64,000 nt of DNA. Source: Aptenodytes patagonicus (Eukaryota; Chordata; Aves; Sphenisciformes; Spheniscidae). The notes below the pieces were generated by a model that had not been told where the DNA came from, made no database searches, and worked only from the letters and a program-made list of their open reading frames with translations. The translations under genes were made by a program, and so were the position numbers. Positions 11,480 through 24,700 of this stretch are shown here, piece after piece. Position 1 is the first letter of the stretch. The number at the start of each line of letters is the position of its first letter. The stretch spans positions 7,959,001 through 8,023,000 of the forward strand of contig NC_134953.1 in assembly GCF_965638725.1 (NCBI RefSeq). Reading direction: 5' to 3'.

Positions 11480-13630
11480 CTTATCTTCCATGATCTTTTT
11501 TTCTGGTATGGCAGAAAGGGAAAAAACAGCAGAAGGGAAAAAAAAAAGCCCACATCAAAAAAGATCTTTTCCTTTTCCTCCATGCAAAAATAAAATATGC
11601 CAGGACAAAGTTTATTTGATGGACTTCCACCTATTTCCCTTTAGGAGAAAGGAATATATTTTTTGCCCTATCTACCAAAGCATCTGTCACTACAAATACT
11701 CCTAAGCAGAATTTTGTTTACATTTTATGCTTATTTTGTTCCTTAGGTTTTTTTTTCCTTCCCCAACTCTTACATTCATATAAGTGCGCTCTGTTTTCAA
11801 GCATCGTTTCCACTTGTAAGAGTGCGATGATTAAGCACGCGACTGTCCCCCTGTTACTGTATTCCAGGACCATTCAATGAAACAGATAGAACCTCAGCTT
11901 CTTCCCATAACCTTCTGTTTTCTTCTTTTTTGTATGTGCCTGTGCACTGGTTTGCCGTTTTTTAAATCCTTTTACAGAGCAAAAATAATCTTCGAAGGAC
12001 AAATGAAAGGTGCAGCTAACCTTCCTGAAAACTAAACACTTAAACCCCCCTCTGGAATCATTCTCACCGAAGAGCCGGGATGCATCCTGATCTCAAGGAC
12101 GCTCTCTCCGCTCACAGGGAATTGCTCTTGCTTTACCCAGCATGGGATCGGCTGAAATTCCTCCTGATGCACACGACTGACTTCTTACCACGGCTCTCCT
12201 GACGCCTGAGGGGTTCAGGCAGTGGGGTCAACGGGAGTGGTCTGTGCTCTGTGAGAGGCGAATTAGGCTCCTGGGCGCTTTCTGCACTCCTTCCCGGTGG
12301 CCTCGAGTCTCCCAAGTCACTAGTTCAACCCCACACAGAGGTTTCAAAGGAGACTGAGTACCCTTGTGAAATAGCCTCAGTCACGAGCGAGGTTCACAAT
12401 GGTGTTTGTTGCAGAGGTTTTAATCTGGAGGAATGCTAATAATGTAAAAAACCCCCTTCTGTCATTGAAATTAGTAGCAAATCCTTTAAGGTGCGCTGTG
12501 CTCAGGTCTCTGTCTCCCTGTTCCTGAAGGTATTCCTGTTTCGCTTATGCAACGACAAACATGCACTCTTGCTCTCATTGCGCACAGCACGGCTCAAACA
12601 CTTTGATGTGAAGTTAGGGTAGTGAAACAGATTTACACACAACCAAGCACTTGTAAATTAAAAAAAGCTGGGTTTCTAACCCTGAAGTAAAGCCTGTCCC
12701 CAAGGCCCGTTTTCCTACGCATACTTTAAGGTCCCTCTGCAATGCTGGTGTAGTGGAAAGAAGATTAAAAGGAGAAAAAAACCAAGGCCTTCAACCTTCA
12801 ATACAGTTATAGAAGAGCCAGCTACAGACCCAGATGACGCTGCTGAAATAATATATTCCAGAGTCTGTCAGCTGAGTCCTGCTGCTGTCAAAGTATGTCC
12901 CGTGCACGTGGCCACAGCTGTTGACTTCGCTATTAGAAGAGGTCAGCGTGAAGGAGAAAAGAAAGGTATTAGAAAGATGATCAACAGTAAGTGGCAAAAA
13001 CTGTTCAGCAATTGCATGGCCTCATTTGTACTCCGATTATATTATTCTGATAAAAAGACAAACCATGCAGTGCCCATTTCATAAAACAGCAATGGAAGAT
13101 TGGCCTCTGCAGGACGGTGAGGAGCCCTATCACTCTCAAGTAAGTACTTTTAAGAGACCAGGCTGACAATGCTGTAAATAGAAAACTTCTCTTTGCCTCT
13201 GTTATACCTGCCTAGCGGCTACTGACCGACTGTCTTACAGCACACTGAAAACATACTGTGTTACCACATCGCATACCCTACCTGGAGGGACTGGAGTCAG
13301 ACATCATGATTGCAAAGTCCTGCTCAGGCTTTGGAAAGCCCAGATGCGGTAGCGCTTGCCCCGTGCGGGCTGAGGTTCCAGCAGAGCCAGGCAGCGAAGG
13401 ACTGTGCATTCAACAGCAAGTGTCCTCTCTCTTTCCTCTAGGTCTGAGACCAGTTTCTTGTGACAAAGGGACATCGTTCAATCTTTGGCTTCTCTGTTGA
13501 GAGAACAAAAAGTTAATTCACACCACTGATTTCCCAAAGATGGATTCCTTAACTCATTAAAACTACTGCTCTGCTTGTTATGAGTCTGTCTCACAGCCAG
13601 GAGACCTTTTCTCACCATGATGGCTGGTAC
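11480..13630. other. Non-coding stretch, no gene seen
   Basis: No recognised repeat family or exon. The segment is mixed in composition with short chance frames only. It ends immediately before the 5-bp target duplication of the solo LTR. Confidence 0.5.
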
Positions 13631-13635
13631 AAAGG
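13631..13635. repeat. Target site duplication, left copy
   Basis: AAAGG directly abuts the LTR end and is repeated at 14204-14208 on the other side. A 5-bp duplication is typical of ERVL/class III integration. Confidence 0.8.
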
Positions 13636-14203
13636 TGTCGTGGTTTAACCCGGCAGGCAGCTAACACCACATGGCCGTTTGCTCACTTCCCCCCCCGCCC
13701 CCCAGTGGGATGGGGGAAGAGAATCAGGAAAAAAAAAGTAAAATTCATGGTTTGAGATAAAGACAGTTTAATAGGACAGAAAAGGAAGGGGAAATAATAA
13801 CAATAATAATGATAAAAGAATATACAAAATAAGTGATGTACAATGCAATTGCTCACCACCCGCCGACTGATGCCCAGCCAGTCCCTGGAGCAGCGATTGC
13901 TGCCCCCTGGCCAACTCCCCCTAGTTTATATACCGAGCATGACGTCCCATGGTATGGAATGTCCCTTTGGCCAGTTGGGGTCAGCTGTCCTGGCTGTGCC
14001 CCCTCCCAGCTCCTTGTGCACCTCCAGCCTTCTCAGTCGGTAGAGCATGGGAAGCTGAAAAGTCCTTGACTAGTGTAAGCACTGCTCAGCAACAACTAAA
14101 ACATCGGTGCGTTATCAACATTGTTCTCACCCTAAACCCAAAACACAGCACTGTACCAGCTACTAGGAAGGAAATTAACTCTATCCCAGCCGAAACCAGG
14201 ACA
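13636..14203 (-). mobile_element. Solo LTR of an avian endogenous retrovirus (ERVL-like)
   Basis: This 568-bp element has the canonical 5'-TG...CA-3' ends, with an imperfect terminal inverted repeat (TGTCcTGGTTT against TGTCgTGGTTT). It is bounded by a perfect 5-bp duplication AAAGG. I recognise the sequence as a common LTR of bird genomes. Read on the minus strand, a CRE/ATF word GACGTCA (13946-13940) precedes a TATA box TATATAAAC (13932-13924), and an ATTAAA polyadenylation-type signal (13772-13767) follows. This order fits U3-R-U5 and sets the orientation. No internal gag, pol or env sequence is present, so it is a solo LTR left by recombination. An AAT-rich microsatellite at about 13794-13818 is part of the element. 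The class call rests mainly on the 5-bp duplication. Confidence 0.88.
13924..13946 (-). promoter_or_regulatory. LTR promoter core: CRE and TATA box
   Basis: On the minus strand GACGTCA is followed 7 bases later by TATATAAAC, the expected order for a retroviral U3 promoter. Both words appear undamaged, so the LTR may still be able to start transcription leftward (towards lower coordinates). This is inference from motif integrity. Confidence 0.55.
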
Positions 14204-14208
14204 AAAGG
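14204..14208. repeat. Target site duplication, right copy
   Basis: AAAGG follows the last base of the LTR and matches the copy at 13631-13635. Confidence 0.8.
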
Positions 14209-15125
14209 GAAGGGCACTCTCAGCCTGCACACTGTACCTGTGCAATCTCTCACGTGCTTGATTTCAGCCTTGTTTCACATACCTTCAAAGAAATGGCCAT
14301 ACCCCACTTTTTAAATGCCAGTGTACATCAGTTCCAGGTCTGCCAGACAGGCTGGATAATACCATCCCCTCTGCAGAGAGGAGCGCAGAGCGGGCAGCCA
14401 GACGTGCATGAGACACTCCCAGAGCTCCATCCCCCTCACAGTCAGGCTCTGGTCAAAGCAGGTGTGATTGTCAACCCGTGATCACTGAGGGCTCGGGAAG
14501 TACATCTTCCCACTTTCCTAACCCGCTCCCATATGATGCTTTATGGCCTATCCTACAGCATCATCTGTAACCGTGTTTGGGTACTAGCTGCTGCTGACTG
14601 AATCTATAAAGGATCTTTGTAAGATAAACGTGCAGAGTAAATGAACGCTTTCCTGCCAGCAGCCTTCTTCCCTTCCACATGCCTACCTGCAGAAGAGGAC
14701 AGGCTGCTTTCAATACTTTTCAGTGAGGAGAGGGGTGGAAAAACTCCCCCTTCACCGCTAGCAAGGACCGGGCAAGGAGCCCCGTGTCTTTTGCAACTAA
14801 TGTTACAGAGTTTACCTTGTAGAAGACCATGGCTTTAGGAATTGATGGATGCATTCAGATCCCACCCTAACAGGACTGTCAGTGGAAAGGGATGAAAGGC
14901 CATATGCTGAGAACGGAGGTAGATGTAACCATCCACTCGTTTTCTTCTGATCGTGTTTGGAGGGCTGAGCAAACATCTGGCACGCCCAAAGATTTGAGAG
15001 GCCCCAAAACCGGACTGAGGCATAAACCACTAGTCATCACAAAGGCTAAGGACAGGAGGAGTCTGGAGAAGCTATTTGGCTCCTCTGCCAGATCAGGCAA
15101 CCATCGTTTGTGTTGTCTATTTGAT
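14209..15125. other. Non-coding stretch, no gene seen
   Basis: Moderately GC-rich DNA with overlapping chance frames on both strands at 14640-15300. Nothing recognisable. Confidence 0.5.
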
Positions 15126-15189
15126 GAAATCTCTAAGAACCAAATCATGCTGGAATTATATGATACTAATCAAATCTCCTGGGCCATAA

Positions 15190-15368
15190 TTCTCACTCTG
15201 ACATTTTATTTGGCTCACAGCCTTGAGTTAATCACCACTCCCTGCCTCAGTTTCCTTACAAACAGGAATGGATGCATTCAAATTATACTCACCTGAAAGG
15301 CGAGCTGTAAAATTTAATTAAGCCCTGAAAAGCACTCTGCAATTGTGAGATGAAAAGGTGCCATTAAA
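15190..15368 (+). repeat. MIR-like SINE fragment
   Basis: Plus-strand words match the MIR layout in order: CCTGCCTCAGTTTCC, then TACTCACCTGAAAGG, then TTTAATTAAG, then a 3' part GCACTCTGCAATTGTGAGATG and AAAGGTGCCATTAAAGG. The copy is strongly diverged. The nearby open frame (14892-15296) overlaps it and is therefore not taken as a gene. Confidence 0.6.
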
Positions 15369-15369
15369 G

Positions 15370-17090
15370 GCTTCTAGTATTATATTTCACTAAGACTCTC
15401 AGAAATATTTTGGATGGAGTTAAAGAGAGAAAATAAAAGGGGAATAAATCATAAACATTGCAGAATAAACGCTGCCCGCCCCTTCTTATCTGTAACTCAC
15501 AAGGCATATAGATTACATCTAAATAATCCTTTGTATGAAAAACTGTCCATACATTTGCACGCAAGATGTAAGGACAATGCTGGTTTTATATGAAAGGGAA
15601 TATACATGTTTCCTTGCACACCCTCAGTGAAGTTAAAAGGGTTAATAAAATATAAGTTGAGATCAAAAGAAATCTGAGGTGACATTTTGGCCTTGAGGCC
15701 TTCTCTTGGCTGTGGGAAAACAGAACGAGGCTGCTCTGCAACCTACAAGCTGAAGTACAATTAGTGGTGTTTTCAGACTGCATATTTTTTCCTAGGTTAA
15801 ATCCGTATAGATATGAGCATATGCAGTGAAAGCACTGTGAATTTAGTTTTTCCAGTGGAGAAGTACTAACAGTGTTAAAGATGGAGACAACCTGAGAAAA
15901 TCCAAAGTTATGTAATTAGGAGGTTATACCCGCCCAGATCAGAACCAGATAAAACATTAAAATCATCATTATGAAATGCACTCAAAAGGGAAGGGCTCGG
16001 TGCATGTGTGTGCAGCTGTAGTGTCATGCACACATCCTGAGGACAACTGGAGGCAGTTGGCCTTTCATCTTTTGACTCAAGACCTCCCCAAGACCTATGC
16101 ATTACAGCCTGAAGAACCACACACTCTATCAAACATCGTTATTTACATAACACATGGCAGGGAGTGGTTATGGAATAAATCAATACTTTGTGATATTTGT
16201 TACAAGCCACATGGCACAGCTGAGCATTTCTAAGGCCTTACCCAAGGTCTGGCTTAAAGGGAGCTCGTTATGGCTATATTAAAATTGCCTAATAAGTGAG
16301 GTTCCCAGAGAATTGCACTGAGCCATTTTTTTTTCCACTGGACTGTAGCCTAGTGAGGGCAGGGCTTTCATTTACAGACAAGCTCCTGATCTGACCCTCT
16401 CCAACACAGACTCTTTTTCTGTGCAAACTACAAGCTGATCTCCTTTCCCCACTGCCCCCCTCCCAATAAAACTGATTCCTAAGCATAGCTATGATTACAG
16501 CTGTGGACGATTGCTCTAGGTTCAGCGATAGACCTCTTAAAAAAAGATAAACATAATTGTTCAACACTGAGACTCTGCCTGTTCAGACCCCTGCTTGGAG
16601 ACAGCAGTGCGGCTACACAGTGATACAGCCTTCCCTTAGGTCCCTCGGCTAGGAGGTTTATGTGAAAGCGGAGCTTCCAGAGGATGATGAAGATGTAGGT
16701 ACCTATCTCTCTTTATTGAGTATTTGAAGAGCCTAGACACCTAGCTTACACACAGGCTAGATGCCTGAAGTCTGACTTTGTGAATGCTGAATACCCTGGC
16801 ACAAAAAGCTTTGGGCATCATGACAAGCTCTTGTACAAACAGCACCATTTTGGTTTAAATACTGTCTGACCATCACTTTCCTGTGGTCTTGGAAATTAGA
16901 CTTTGGTTTAAAAACACCATCAGGGTACCCAACTAACCTTTCCAGTTTCATTCTGCCAAAGCACGTTCATTAAAATCTCCAGTTTGGTGAAGACTATGTT
17001 TTAGAACGCTAACGATGCTTAAAATACGACATTATCAGTTCCAAACACCAGAACAGCTGAATGCATGACAACACTCAATAAGCTGCAAAT
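15370..17090. other. Non-coding stretch, no gene seen
   Basis: AT-rich complex sequence, some of which (about 15640-15800) could be conserved non-coding DNA. No repeat family or exon was recognised. Confidence 0.45.
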
Positions 17091-17109
17091 TCACTGGGAC
17101 AAAGCCCGC

Positions 17110-17190
17110 GCTTTCACTTTGTGTTTGCTCAGCACCTAGCACCTGGTTCATGATTAGGCCCAATAAAGTATCTAAAATACAAAGTGGCAG
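17110..17190 (+). repeat. Ancient SINE/CR1-type 3' tail fragment
   Basis: The words CAGCACCTAGCACCTGG, TTCATGATTAGGCCC and AAAATACAAAG resemble a widespread old sauropsid repeat tail ('...cctagcacaatgg... ccatgactagggc... taatacaaa'). The family name is uncertain and divergence is high. Confidence 0.4.
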
Positions 17191-18389
17191 TAATTGAGAA
17201 ATATGACCCATTATACTGGGGATATAGCTATTAAATAATAATCTAAAAGCCACTAAATAAAAATTCCTCTCAGAATGCAAGAGACAACTTGTGTTGTGTA
17301 AAAAGAAAAACAGTAAACAAAGTATCTCATTATGTTCTTTCTTCTGTAGTAAGAACGTAGGCGATCACAAAAGGTAAGGAAGAGCAAGCAATTCATAAAG
17401 ACATGTCAGCCCAGTAAGGAATCTCCACTGAAGCCAAACAAGTACAGGAAAAAATAACCTGCAAGAACCGTGAGGTTGCATGAAGCAGTAGCAAAGAGGC
17501 TGCATAAGGAACTTGCCAGACAAACTCTTGCTAAACTGCCGAACAGCTAAATTTAAAAAAAATGAATCAATGTACCATACGTTACATGCTAGTAAAACAT
17601 TTAATGGAAAGTCGCCTGAAATATTCAACTATGTTTGTCTGGATGCTAGCATAAAACTGGGTCTAAAAACGTTAAAAATTCAGCCTTTTCTTTATTCTGT
17701 TGCTCAGAGTTCATACATTAGTCATCTGCTGCCTCAGCTACATCAACATACCTTTTTATTTTTGGTCTCTCAGCTTTCTTACTCTCTTTCTTTCAATGGC
17801 CATTTCAAATATTTTTCTCTTTTCATGCTCTTCCTTCTCAGCTCCTTGGTTTCCACTTTTTATAAATCAAGTCCAAAACACCATTTTAGAGCACCACAAA
17901 ACACTGCCCATGGACCTCTCTCTTTACTCCTTCTTGCACTGTTTCTGCTCCTTAAAAGAACTGTTGGGCTTGTTTGGACTATCTGAGTCTTCTTTTCCTA
18001 CTGTGGTCTTTATGTTTTCACCTATGACATGAAGTATGTTTGTGACAGCTTTGAATTCACTTTTGCTAGAGGCTTCCCATAGAAAACTCACATGTTCAAT
18101 TGTACAGCCATGCCCCCACTCCCTATTTATGCTATTTCATACCTTTGAGATGTCTGTAGACTTAAGTCTTTCAGAGCAAAGGCGGCATTAATTGACATCA
18201 GCAATTTCTATTGAGTAGTCTTATGCACATCCACAGTGTCATGTACGCTAACCATACACAAACCCCTAAGAATAAATGATCTGAGGGAACTGCCCCTTGG
18301 GAAATTTGCAGAGACTGTGTTAAACTCAAGTTTTTAATATTTAAGTAATATTTTAAAACCACTGATCAGGTGATATAAAGACCTGATAC

Positions 18390-18740
18390 AATAATTAAAT
18401 TTGCAGATGATACTAAATTAGGAAGTGTCGCAAACGTAAGTGAAGACAGAGAAATAACACAGAGGACCTGAGAAAGCTTAGAAATAAGAGCAGGAAATAA
18501 CAAAATGAAATTCATCCGGGAAGCATACAAAGGTACAGTACATCTGGGGGAAATATTTCAAAATTAAATACCAAAAGTAATCCGATCTTGTGGTTCAAGG
18601 TGTAAACTGATTGCCACAGCTGAAATAATCCTCTCAACCCTCCTGCTCAGCAACATATAACTGGCAAGGTACATTACGAAGGGTTTTGAAAGATCAGGCA
18701 CAAGTTATTTTTGGAGGCAGGATGCCTGTCTCTTACAGAA
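18390..18740 (+). mobile_element. Old CR1/L3-type LINE fragment: RT end and 3' region
   Basis: From 18397 the plus strand translates as KFADDTKLGSVANVSEDRE and continues to a KMKF and a VHLG block, which is the CR1 reverse-transcriptase pattern around the catalytic F-A-D-D. Two in-frame stops (TGA, TAA) within 60 codons show it is dead. Downstream words such as TTCAAGGTGTAAACTGATTGCC and TTTGGAGGCAGGATGCCTG resemble the 3' untranslated region of old sauropsid CR1/L3. No intact 5' part or tail is seen. The RT call is firm; the 3' boundary is approximate. Confidence 0.72.
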
Positions 18741-21700
18741 AATCCTCTGCAACATCTGTATTCAGAGAAATAGCCAGGTTCATTGAGAGCACATTCCCAC
18801 TCTTGGGCAAGCAAAATATTTGCTTACCTTCCCCCTTTCATGCCCAACAGCTACCTCCATCTCCCGGTTTGTATGCTTACCGACAATTCAGTGCAGACCT
18901 ATGACACAGTGGCAGTGGTACTAATGAGTTAGAACAAGTTGAAAAGAACAGGGGAAGGGGATGCCAGGCTAGTTAGAGGGTGAATTATCTGGGCTCTTAG
19001 TATTCCCGACCTCTGAGAGACTGCCTCAGCTACTTTTCACTCTCAGCGGCCACAGGGACTGCTATACCAGACAAGCAGTAATATTGTCAGAAACACAGAT
19101 ACTCAGTTGATGTCAGTCAGGGCTTTTCTGCTGACTTCAAAGAGAATAGCAAATTTAATGTGAGTTTGCAGTGAAATAGGATATTGAAATGCTTCAGTGC
19201 AGCTTAGTTTTCCATCCTCAGGCTCGCCACAATCAGGAACTAGAGAAGAGATGAGGCTTTGTACGGCATTGATAAAACCACAGCAAATATATCACAAAGC
19301 TTTGGCCCTTGCATGCCATCAACTCATAGAGAAGCTGGAAGAAGTTGAATGGAAATCAATAACAATGAAGGATCTCAGACAAATGGACTTTGAAGAAAGT
19401 CACTATCTTCTTTGGTTACACATAAAACAAAAGACAAGAAATGACATTAAAATAAATAAATTAATGATAAACCTATAGCAAATCAGTCTCTCTCTCTCTG
19501 CTTCATAGCAGAGCTTCTGCTTAGGAATTAGCTTCCTAGTACAGATCTAAATAAACAGCACATATATCCTTACACATTCCCTGCCCTGTTTTTCCTAGAT
19601 AAACAATCTGAACAAGAACAAAATTAGAGACTGAGTCATTGGTTTCACCACTCATTCAGATCTGTTCATTGTCTAACCGCTCCCCCCCCTGCCCGCAACG
19701 TGTTCAGTTGATTCAATTTATTATGAAATTCCAGAGGTGCGAATGGCTGGACAATAGCTTAAGGAGTCTTTGCAGCTGGATTACCTCCTGTCACTGAAGT
19801 GCGGTATGGTTCCACCCAGGCCAAGAACAGGATTTCATAGAAATTAAACTGAGATTGAGTATCTTTTCAAAAAGATTTGCTGTACCGTAAAGAACAAATC
19901 ATACACTTTTTCACAAGAATTTTTGAGTCAAGTTTACAGTTTGTGTCAAGTTAAGTTGACAGCCTTTACTTCCGTCTGATCAGTCTGAAGCAAGCAGCCT
20001 CCTGCGGTGCAGCTATCCTTAAAAAGTCATACTGAAACATGTGAAACGTCCGTTCCCTCCTGGTCTCATGGAAATTAGTTTTCTGAGGGTATTTCTGATA
20101 GCAAATGGAGGGAAACAAAAAAGATAAAACAATTTTTCCAAATAATCTCATTATAACTGTTGTCAGCTTGTCACACTGGCGTGGGTTGGAAGCTCCAAGG
20201 AGAATATGTTAATGGGACTAAAAACATCTAATGAAGAGACTGTTAACGTGTAGGTACCGGGGGATAAGATGATCTCTAGTTAAGGACAATACTTGGACCT
20301 TAAGTGATCTGTGGTCTGTTCCTCACTGTGCCACGTGCTTCCTGTACAAACCCAAACAAATGGCTTTATATGTACCTTAATTCCAGGTCTGTAAAGCTAG
20401 TACTTTCTCAGCCATGCCTATTCGTGCTGCAAGCTATGTACATGTACAGTGTATCTCGCAATAGGGGACAGATTTTGAACAGAGGAGAGAAGGTATTTCC
20501 AAAGCAGATAATACTATTGCAGGCAACTGGCACTGTCATGCTTCATTAGGCATGTATGTCTACAAAATCTTCTCCAACCAGAAAAGGGAGAAGATCTGCG
20601 GTTTGCAATCTCTGGACCAACAATTCGTTATGAATCACTTTGGGTGGGCTGAACTTGCACATAATCATCAAAACCTATGCAAAGGTTATGGGTAGCACCA
20701 TTATGCACAGTCAAATAGCTTTGGCTCTCCGTGGCACGTAGGTTTTCCAGTAGTCACGAACCCCCACCCTCCAACAAGCTCTTTATAGTATATAAGAAGG
20801 TTAGGCATGAAGATGGAAATGCGATCGTGATATAATGGAGGGTGGTGCCTGATACTATCAGGGCTTTTAATATTAGTCTCATTGCTGCAGGGTTTGAGCA
20901 CTTCCAGCTCAAGATGGGTGCTGGCATCATCCAACTGTCTGATAGAGAGACCTGCAGGCAAAGTTGTGGTTATGAAACTTGAGATGAGCAGATCTTCTAT
21001 CTGTATAATGAGCTAATTAAAAATTAATTTAAGCATAGTCTGTATAAAGTGCTGAAGCATGTGATGTGGGGTATAATCTTATGCTGGATTTGACAACCCA
21101 CAGCTGCTACTGCATATTCAGTGTTTTTGGACAAAATTATATGCTCCTTCTGCCAGACTCCAATGAGAATTTTCCCTCACTGAGCACTTCAGGATCTCAC
21201 TCCAGGATGCAGACTGAATGGTTAGTCCATGTGATTACGTGCAGAGATAAGAGCTCAGATCTGGAGGTCGTTTGGCTGTGTTTGCACAACCACGATGTTT
21301 CTTAGACCGCGCAATGTTCTATAAAGCGAGCATGGATACATCCGCTGTCCTTCCCCGCCATTCCTGGTTCCAGACTTTCTTCATGCTGAGCCAGCTTGTG
21401 TGTCTCAGCACTTTTAGTGTTGATGTATCCATAAATGGGATGAAAATATCTGTATCAGTAATAAGCACAAAAAGTATTTTGCCTGCAAGGCATGTAGGCT
21501 TCTGGGAACCACGTGGAAAGCTGAAAGGCAAGCTCTGATTACATTCCTCTGCCAATGAGTCTCAACTGGGACACAGATATATGTGAGGTGTCAGGAGCTG
21601 CGAAAGCAGAAATCAGAGTGGTAGGAGTGTACTCGGGAAGCCATGAAAGAGAAAGAGCTCCTACTATTCTCGTTCTCTTCTTGGACAGCTACCTACCACA

Positions 21701-24700
21701 AGCTGTAATTGAGCCCTTCCCCAAATCAGGTGCTAATTATTGTACTGCAGAGACATTGGGACTAGTGCATTCTCCAATCTCTGTTTCTAACAGCCAGGCC
21801 AAAGCTATGATACGATAACTATGACACTGCTTGCAGGACCAACTAGAGGAAGAGGCGTTCCCTTGCTTGTCTGTTTCTTAACAATGATATTGAAATAGCC
21901 TAGATTGAACAAATACTGCAGTGGACTTGTTAAGAGAAAATTCTGTTTCGGTTTGAATGAGGACAACTGGATGGTTGCCTTGGCTTGGAGACTGAAAACC
22001 ATATAAACATGAGTCCAGCTATATGAAGCAAGATAGAAATAAAAGGATTGCTTCTGAATATACTTACTCAATGTGATAATTAATTTTTGAATCTGAAAAC
22101 AACCACTATCACTGATGGTTCGCTAAACGTAGGTATGTTGGTAGTTTGTTTACTGTATTAGTAAATAAAACATTTTCCTTCTTGCTTAATAAGCATGTTA
22201 ATTAATCATATAAAGATATAGCCTAGAAACACAATTAGGTAAGAATTATGCATAGCCACACTCACTTTTGTGGCGTTACCAGGTACAGAATCACTATGAC
22301 TCTTGATAGGAAGAGCCTCAAACAGCCTGAGCAGAACAGAACAGCGATCGTGAAATAACACCCTACTTACCTGAAAAAAATCTTGAATATTCAGGAAGCT
22401 TTCTCAACAGCAGGAACACATTTGGCCTTTACTCACCACCTTTATCCTGCCGGTGTTCCCAAAGCAGGAACAGCACAGGGGTGCCGGGATTCTCTCTGTG
22501 TTGCAGTGGAGGAGCCCAGGGACAGCAATCCTCTTGAGTTAAGAAAGAGAACCATGAACAACAGGTACCCTATCTGGCTGAGACACACAATATTTAATTT
22601 GAGAAAGAGCCTTCCATTATTCCCTTAAAAACTCAGTAGTAAAAAATCAGCGTAGAATAAATCCATGTTTAATTTGCTGATTCTAGCCAGCTGCTGTGCA
22701 TTGCTTATTAGATTCTCATGGGAGTTCACAAGAGGCTGGTTGGTTCCCATAAAAAGGCGCATCTGTATGTTTCATCAATAGTACTGTCAGCATGTTACCT
22801 TTGGTCTGTGCTACCTACAATGACTTTTCATAAGATTTCAAACTGAGATCAAAATCTTTTTTCCTTTTCCTGGCCTATTTACATATACATCCAGGATGAA
22901 GACCGTAATCATCAATTACAGCTCTCTGTCCCAATAGGACACTCCATAGAAAGGCCAGAGTTCATCTGCACAAGAGATGGGATCTCTTGCGGGCTCTTCA
23001 AGACTTCTTTATGAAACAAAGAACAAATTTCCAAAAGAGCTAAGTAACACCGGAAACCTTAGCATCTTTTGCTCTATGCACGTAGTGCGTCTCTTTGACC
23101 TTGCTTGCTCTGCCATAAAACGGAATGACATGTAGACGATATTAGAGAGATGACCATCTTGTACCATAGTACAAGAACATATACAGAGAGGAATATATAG
23201 GAAGAGACTGGATAAAACATTCCTCCCCAATCCTTCCCCACATACACATGCCAAAGATTTGGTAGTCCTGACAATGAACTTAATATTTACCAGATGAGAC
23301 CTGATTGATGCCTTCTCTTTTGGAGCTGGTCAAATTTGTAATGATTACCTGTTACAAAAGGAAGAGAAGCAATACATTTACTGTTGAGCGTAGAAACGTA
23401 AGTTAGAAAAAAACCCAACCTCTTCATCATAAGAAGGAAGCAATACTCTCATGTCCTGTACCTCACACTTCAGACCTCTCTTTTGCATGATTTTCCCTTA
23501 TCACATGTATCGATTGGTGCTTTGTACAGCCCATTCTTTAATCTTTAGTCATTTCTCCGTGGAAATAAGATTTAAAGGATAACAAAATACACACCATGCC
23601 TATTCTTTCCTGCCAATTTTATACACAGAGAAATTTTAGTCAAAAAACTTTGGAGACCTGAATTCTCTGAGTAAATTTTTACACAATGCTGAATAACAAA
23701 TTTCCCAGGAGCTGTCTGGAGTTCTCTTGCAGTCCAAACTGTTCAACACAGACCCTTATCGCAACAGCTTGCCACAAGGAATGAGCAGAGCAAGGTTCCC
23801 ATGGCAGTTTACTCAACTCATGCTCAAGAACAGTTTTGAAAATCCACAGTTCAATTGCCACAAATAGAGTTTTCCCCATATTCTTTTTTTTTTCAGCTTC
23901 ATCTGAAAGGAAAGAGTAAAATTATGTCACAGCAGCTTTCTTTTTAGGCTGTGGTTAGATAGTTGGAGAGCAACTGAATCTTGTGTAGGGTCCATGCAAC
24001 AAGGGCGAGAAGTTTGGGGTAGAACTTGATCAAAGACTTTTGATTTTTTATATCTTTCTCAGGCTCCTCTGACATGGTCTTTCAACCACACCTATTTTCA
24101 AATTAAACTCATGCTTCGAAACACTCCTTCAGTGTATCTTTTCAGAACATCCCTGTACGTGATGGATCCAAAGCACACGATGCCAACAACAGTCTTTTAG
24201 TTTCCATTTGCAGCAGCACCAATCTGGTGTATTGGGAATGTACAACAGCAGCAGTATTTACAGGGAAGACTTCAACTGTTTCAATGGATGGGGTAAAAAA
24301 AGGTGTCTTTTTATGTTGTATGTTTCTATACGCATTAAGCATATCTATATGTTTCTTCTTTTCTTCTCACCTGCTGAAGAAGCCACCTAACAAACTGAGG
24401 CCTAAACAGAAAGAGTACAGATGCAGCTACACTAAGGATGTGATTTCACGGTCAGCTTCACCTAGTTGAACTCTGAAATGCTACTGAAAGGGACAGACCT
24501 TCCTTTCCACCACCTCACCTGTCTCTCCTCCACGCTTTGTCTCAGCACACGTGGTCGCATGCCTCAGCAGTCAGCCAGATCCACTCCCCAGTGCAGCTGC
24601 CTGCACAACTGGATGAGCGCTGCTGCTGACACAACAGCAAGGACAAGGGACAGACACCCACCCTTTCACCACCTTTTCAGCAGTTCAGAAATAGGTTAGC

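Noticed and set aside
13794..13818. AAT-rich microsatellite as an independent repeat
   Set aside because: It lies inside the solo LTR and is part of that LTR family's sequence.
19197..19478. 93-codon Lys/Glu-rich frame
   Set aside because: Composition follows the AT-rich DNA; no family or splice context supports it.
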